A model generated the notes under the pieces. The model did not search any database and was not told the origin of the DNA. It saw nothing but the letters and a program-made list of their open reading frames with translations. Shown piece after piece: positions 13,212-15,296 of a DNA stretch of 15,296 nucleotides; the stretch's first letter is position 1, and every line of letters begins with the position of its first letter. Position numbers and translations under genes: made by a program. Source of the DNA: an uncultured Bacteriovorax sp. (GTDB taxonomy: Bacteria > Bdellovibrionota > Bacteriovoracia > Bacteriovoracales > Bacteriovoracaceae). The stretch spans positions 1 to 15,296 of the forward strand of contig CALUDF010000028.1 of assembly GCA_943914745.1 (NCBI GenBank), given 5' to 3'.

Positions 13212-13744
13212 TAGACCTTATCTCCTAGCATACCGCGATCATCTACGTTCCAGATTCTATTTAAGATGTAGAAAAAGAACGGCGATAAAAGGGCAATAAT
13301 CACGGACTGAGGAAGGAAGCGCCAGCCTTTTTCAAAAATATAGTTCAAGCTTCCAAGCTGAATGTAGATGAGAATCGACTGCACAAAAAACCACAGCAAT
13401 TGGAAAACCTGGGTAATTAAAATCGTCATCGTCCAAGAAGAGAAATGAATCATCTCTCTGACGTAAGAGACGACCACACAAATCACAATTCCCGTCACCG
13501 TCCCCATCTCCCAGCCTTCAACAGAGAAGAATCCGTGGAAGTATTGAACGATCATAATAATGATCGCCAGGTAAGGAGTCTCCAGTCTTAGACCTAGAAA
13601 CAACACCAGTAGAATGTTAAATGGCACTCGGTAGTGAAGTAAGCCAATATTTGGGAAGATCGCAGTCGTCATGACTTCTAAAAAGAAAAGAAGGATGAGC
13701 GTCTTGATCAGAGGAACAATAATATCTTTTAGGTTTGTTTTCAT
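13211..13744 (-). CDS. mreD: Rod shape-determining protein MreD
   Basis: This inner-membrane protein of the elongasome bridges MreC with the synthesis enzymes. The 177 residues are mostly hydrophobic, with about five or six helices (near 9-27, 41-52, 57-70, 82-95, 105-127 and 145-163) and a short charged C-terminal tail (LNRIWNVDDRGMLGDKV). MreD sequences are poorly conserved, so the call rests on length, hydrophobicity and its position between mreC and the PBP2 gene. The ATG overlaps the mreC stop by four bases (ATGA), with a weak AGGCGAG upstream. Confidence 0.9.
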   Translation of the reverse strand: MKTNLKDIIVPLIKTLILLFFLEVMTTAIFPNIGLLHYRVPFNILLVLFLGLRLETPYLAIIIMIVQYFHGFFSVEGWEMGTVTGIVICVVVSYVREMIHFSSWTMTILITQVFQLLWFFVQSILIYIQLGSLNYIFEKGWRFLPQSVIIALLSPFFFYILNRIWNVDDRGMLGDKV

Positions 13745-14640
13745 CGTTTAATCTCGCCTGCTTCCGGTTCTTGATCCAAGGCCTTCCACTCGAGTTGTTT
13801 ATCTTCTTCCTGCTCCTGAACCAGGACCAGAACTTCTTCTAGTTTTGAGAAATTGACGATTGGTGTGATCTCGACATGCTGGGTGATCCCGTAACTTTCG
13901 CGCTCAATTCTTGAAATGTATCCAATCTTAAGCCCTTTTGGATAAACATTGCCGAGACCAGCTGTTAAGACGATATCATTGAGGATAATCGGCTCGGTAC
14001 GGTTGACGTACTTCATGATGCAGCGGCCACGGCTATAGCCTTCAACCACTCCGTGAGAGCGCAAGCGCTCAACAACACCATCGACGCGGTTATTGGGATC
14101 AAGGATAGTGATGACATCAGCAAAGTGAGCCGTTAGACGGTAAACATAACCAACCACGCCTTCAGCACTCACAACAACTGAATGAAGTTTTACCCCGTGC
14201 TTAACACCTTTATTGATACGAATAACTTTGTAGTCATCGGATGAGTCCCAAGAAACAACGCGAGCAACGATTTTTTTTCTCTCTAGCTGCTCTCCGTAAT
14301 TGATCAACTCTCTCAAGCGATCGCTTTCTTTTACGGCTTCTTGATAACTGAAAACCTCATTTTGAAGGTCTGAAATTTTATGCTTTAGCGCCTTATTTTC
14401 TTTGCTGGCGTTAAGGTTTGTTACATAGTGCTCGACATAAGACGAAATCCCTTCTTGAAACCCCGTCACAAAACTCTGAACGGGCGCCATAAGGTCGATA
14501 ATGACTCTTTCAGCAATAGAAGTTTTTTGGAAAACGTAATCTCGCTGCGACATCCCATAAAGGGCAATCGCTAAGATTATGCTGTTGATCACAATCTTGG
14601 TTTTGCGTTCTTCTGAATCAGACAATCTCAAGTGATTCAC
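13741..14640 (-). CDS. mreC: Rod shape-determining protein MreC
   Basis: MreC is a periplasmic scaffold anchored in the inner membrane; it oligomerises and activates PBP2. The 299 residues show one anchor helix (about 16-31), a coiled coil (about 76-110) and the two-lobed beta domain (about 122-275). That domain carries GVVEGYSRG and the hallmark NDIVLTAGLGNVYPKGLKIG (221-240). A charged tail ends the protein. The longest frame starts at GTG (14640), but the only good ribosome-binding site, GGAG, touches that codon. The TTG at 14631, eight bases after GGAG, fits better and would shorten the protein by three residues. It is first in the operon, and mreB, its usual upstream neighbour, is replaced by a divergent gene. 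Confidence 0.95.
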   Translation of the reverse strand: MNHLRLSDSEERKTKIVINSIILAIALYGMSQRDYVFQKTSIAERVIIDLMAPVQSFVTGFQEGISSYVEHYVTNLNASKENKALKHKISDLQNEVFSYQEAVKESDRLRELINYGEQLERKKIVARVVSWDSSDDYKVIRINKGVKHGVKLHSVVVSAEGVVGYVYRLTAHFADVITILDPNNRVDGVVERLRSHGVVEGYSRGRCIMKYVNRTEPIILNDIVLTAGLGNVYPKGLKIGYISRIERESYGITQHVEITPIVNFSKLEEVLVLVQEQEEDKQLEWKALDQEPEAGEIKR

Positions 14641-14671
14641 TCCGTAAATATTGATGGGAAAAAACTGTTAG

Positions 14672-14687
14672 TACCTAAGCTTAAGTA
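14672..14687. repeat. 16-bp imperfect palindrome in the mreC/PpiD-like divergent region
   Basis: TACCTAAG and CTTAAGTA form a gap-free palindrome with 7 of 8 pairs matched. Its core overlaps the predicted -10 of the mre operon, so a regulator bound here could affect that promoter. Confidence 0.35.
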
Positions 14688-14706
14688 ATCTTTTTTAAAA
14701 AGCCAA
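14678..14706 (-). promoter_or_regulatory. Weak candidate promoter for the mreCD-mrdA-rodA operon
   Basis: On the minus strand, TTGGCT (-35, plus 14701-14706) and TAAGCT (-10, plus 14678-14683) are spaced by 17 nt. The -10 keeps only T, A and final T of the consensus, so the match is modest. The gap to mreC has no better candidate. Confidence 0.3.
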
Positions 14707-14711
14707 TAAAC

Positions 14712-14741
14712 TTTACGAACTTTACTTTTAATCGTTACAAT
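14712..14741 (+). promoter_or_regulatory. Candidate promoter for the PpiD-like gene
   Basis: TTTACG (14712-14717) and TACAAT (14736-14741) are spaced by 18 nt; the -10 matches 5 of 6. The start point would be near 14748, about 33 nt before the ATG. The -35 lies in a tandem 9-bp repeat, AACTTTACG/AACTTTACT (14709-14726). Confidence 0.45.
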
Positions 14742-14780
14742 AGTTAGAAATTTTTAAAGCGAAAACCAAAGGGAAAAGTT

Positions 14781-15296
14781 ATGTCTGAATTAACAAAGAA
14801 TAAAACGAGCATTTTTGCTACCGTTTTTATCGGTTTCATCATTCTTGTTTTCATGTTTACTGGCTACCAACAATTTGAAGGAGGAGGCTCTGTCTCTCAA
14901 GTCGGATCTGTCGGTGGAATGCCCATTAAGCCTGAAGAGTACCAGCAAGAGTACAATCGCCAGATTGAGTTTTATAAACAAATTATGGGTGGTGAGCTGA
15001 GTACAAAACAACTCGAAAACCTAAAAATCAAAGAAAGCACTATCAAAAACATCGTCCAAAGAAAGCTGATGGTGAAATTCGCTAAAGATCTCGGAACTTT
15101 TCCTTCAGAAGAAGAAGTAAAGGCTGAAATCAAGGGGCTTTCTTACTTCCAGACAAACGGTCAATTTGACGTTGCTCGCTACAAAGGCCTTTTAGCTGCC
15201 AATCGCCTGACGCCACTTGAATTCGAACAAGACATAGCCGACCAAATCAGAATGAAGAAGGTTCAAGAACTAGCGGCAAGCTTCCCTCTTTCAAAA
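14781..15296 (+). CDS. PpiD/SurA-type membrane-anchored periplasmic folding factor, N-terminal part
   Basis: The frame is open from ATG to the window end (172 codons) with no stop, so the gene continues outside. A short cytoplasmic start (MSELTKNKTS) is followed by one membrane helix (about 11-28). A periplasmic SurA_N-like helical domain then follows, with a pattern typical of PpiD: an early VGGMPIKPEEYQQEYNRQI, then IKNIVQRKLMVKFAKDLG and FPSEEEVKAEI. The family signature SYFQTNGQFDVARYKGLL plus LTPLEFEQDI completes the visible part. PpiD-class proteins act as chaperones for outer-membrane and secreted proteins leaving the Sec translocon and usually carry a parvulin domain further on, not visible here. 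The ATG has AAGGGA upstream. The gene is divergent from mreC and shares a 140-nt control region with it. Confidence 0.85.
   Translation, partial: MSELTKNKTSIFATVFIGFIILVFMFTGYQQFEGGGSVSQVGSVGGMPIKPEEYQQEYNRQIEFYKQIMGGELSTKQLENLKIKESTIKNIVQRKLMVKFAKDLGTFPSEEEVKAEIKGLSYFQTNGQFDVARYKGLLAANRLTPLEFEQDIADQIRMKKVQELAASFPLSK

Noticed and set aside
14790..15011. 73-residue minus-strand frame
   Set aside because: It is antisense to the clear PpiD-like coding region, which has a promoter, ribosome-binding site and family signatures.

Overview
The window reads as a chromosomal segment of a Gram-negative bacterium. It encodes a periplasmic PpiD/SurA-type chaperone, the rod-shape cell-wall genes and an inner-membrane iron(II) transporter. 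My best guess is a Bdellovibrionota relative (Bdellovibrio or Bacteriovorax-like). The reasons are a very large TadE/G-type protein, a histone H1-like lysine/alanine-rich protein and the general gene style. This is inference from protein character only, since no rRNA or other marker is present.

Region 1 (1-1515): ssb lies on the minus strand with a clear terminator and, upstream, two perfect inverted repeats. Behind it is a small two-pass membrane protein whose zinc-ribbon CxxC pairs are split by the membrane hairpin. A 335-base intergenic region follows, holding several hairpins but no recognisable gene.

Region 2 (1516-7123, plus strand): this holds an 893-residue Tad-like secreted or surface protein, then a strongly bipolar (basic then acidic) low-complexity protein with its own promoter and a textbook terminator. 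Next come a glutaredoxin tightly coupled to an HD-domain (dNTPase-like) phosphohydrolase, and a rhodanese-fold protein whose catalytic cysteine is replaced by serine.

Region 3 (7135-9914, minus strand): a MarR-family regulator precedes feoA-feoB (ferrous iron uptake). A candidate promoter and palindromic sites lie upstream of feoA, and a 10-bp-arm palindrome lies upstream of the regulator.

Region 4 (10027-14640, minus strand): mreC-mreD-mrdA(PBP2)-rodA form a tightly overlapped elongasome operon (stop/start overlaps of 4, 1 and 1 nt). mreB is not adjacent. Divergent from it, at 14781, begins a PpiD-like periplasmic folding factor that runs off the window end.

Most genes belong to well-known families. 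The less ordinary items are the bipolar charged protein, the split zinc-ribbon membrane protein, the Cys-less rhodanese, the orphan Tad-like protein, the structured intergenic region and the palindromic operator candidates. I see no phage, insertion sequence, CRISPR array, tRNA or rRNA, and no multi-gene system that I would call new.
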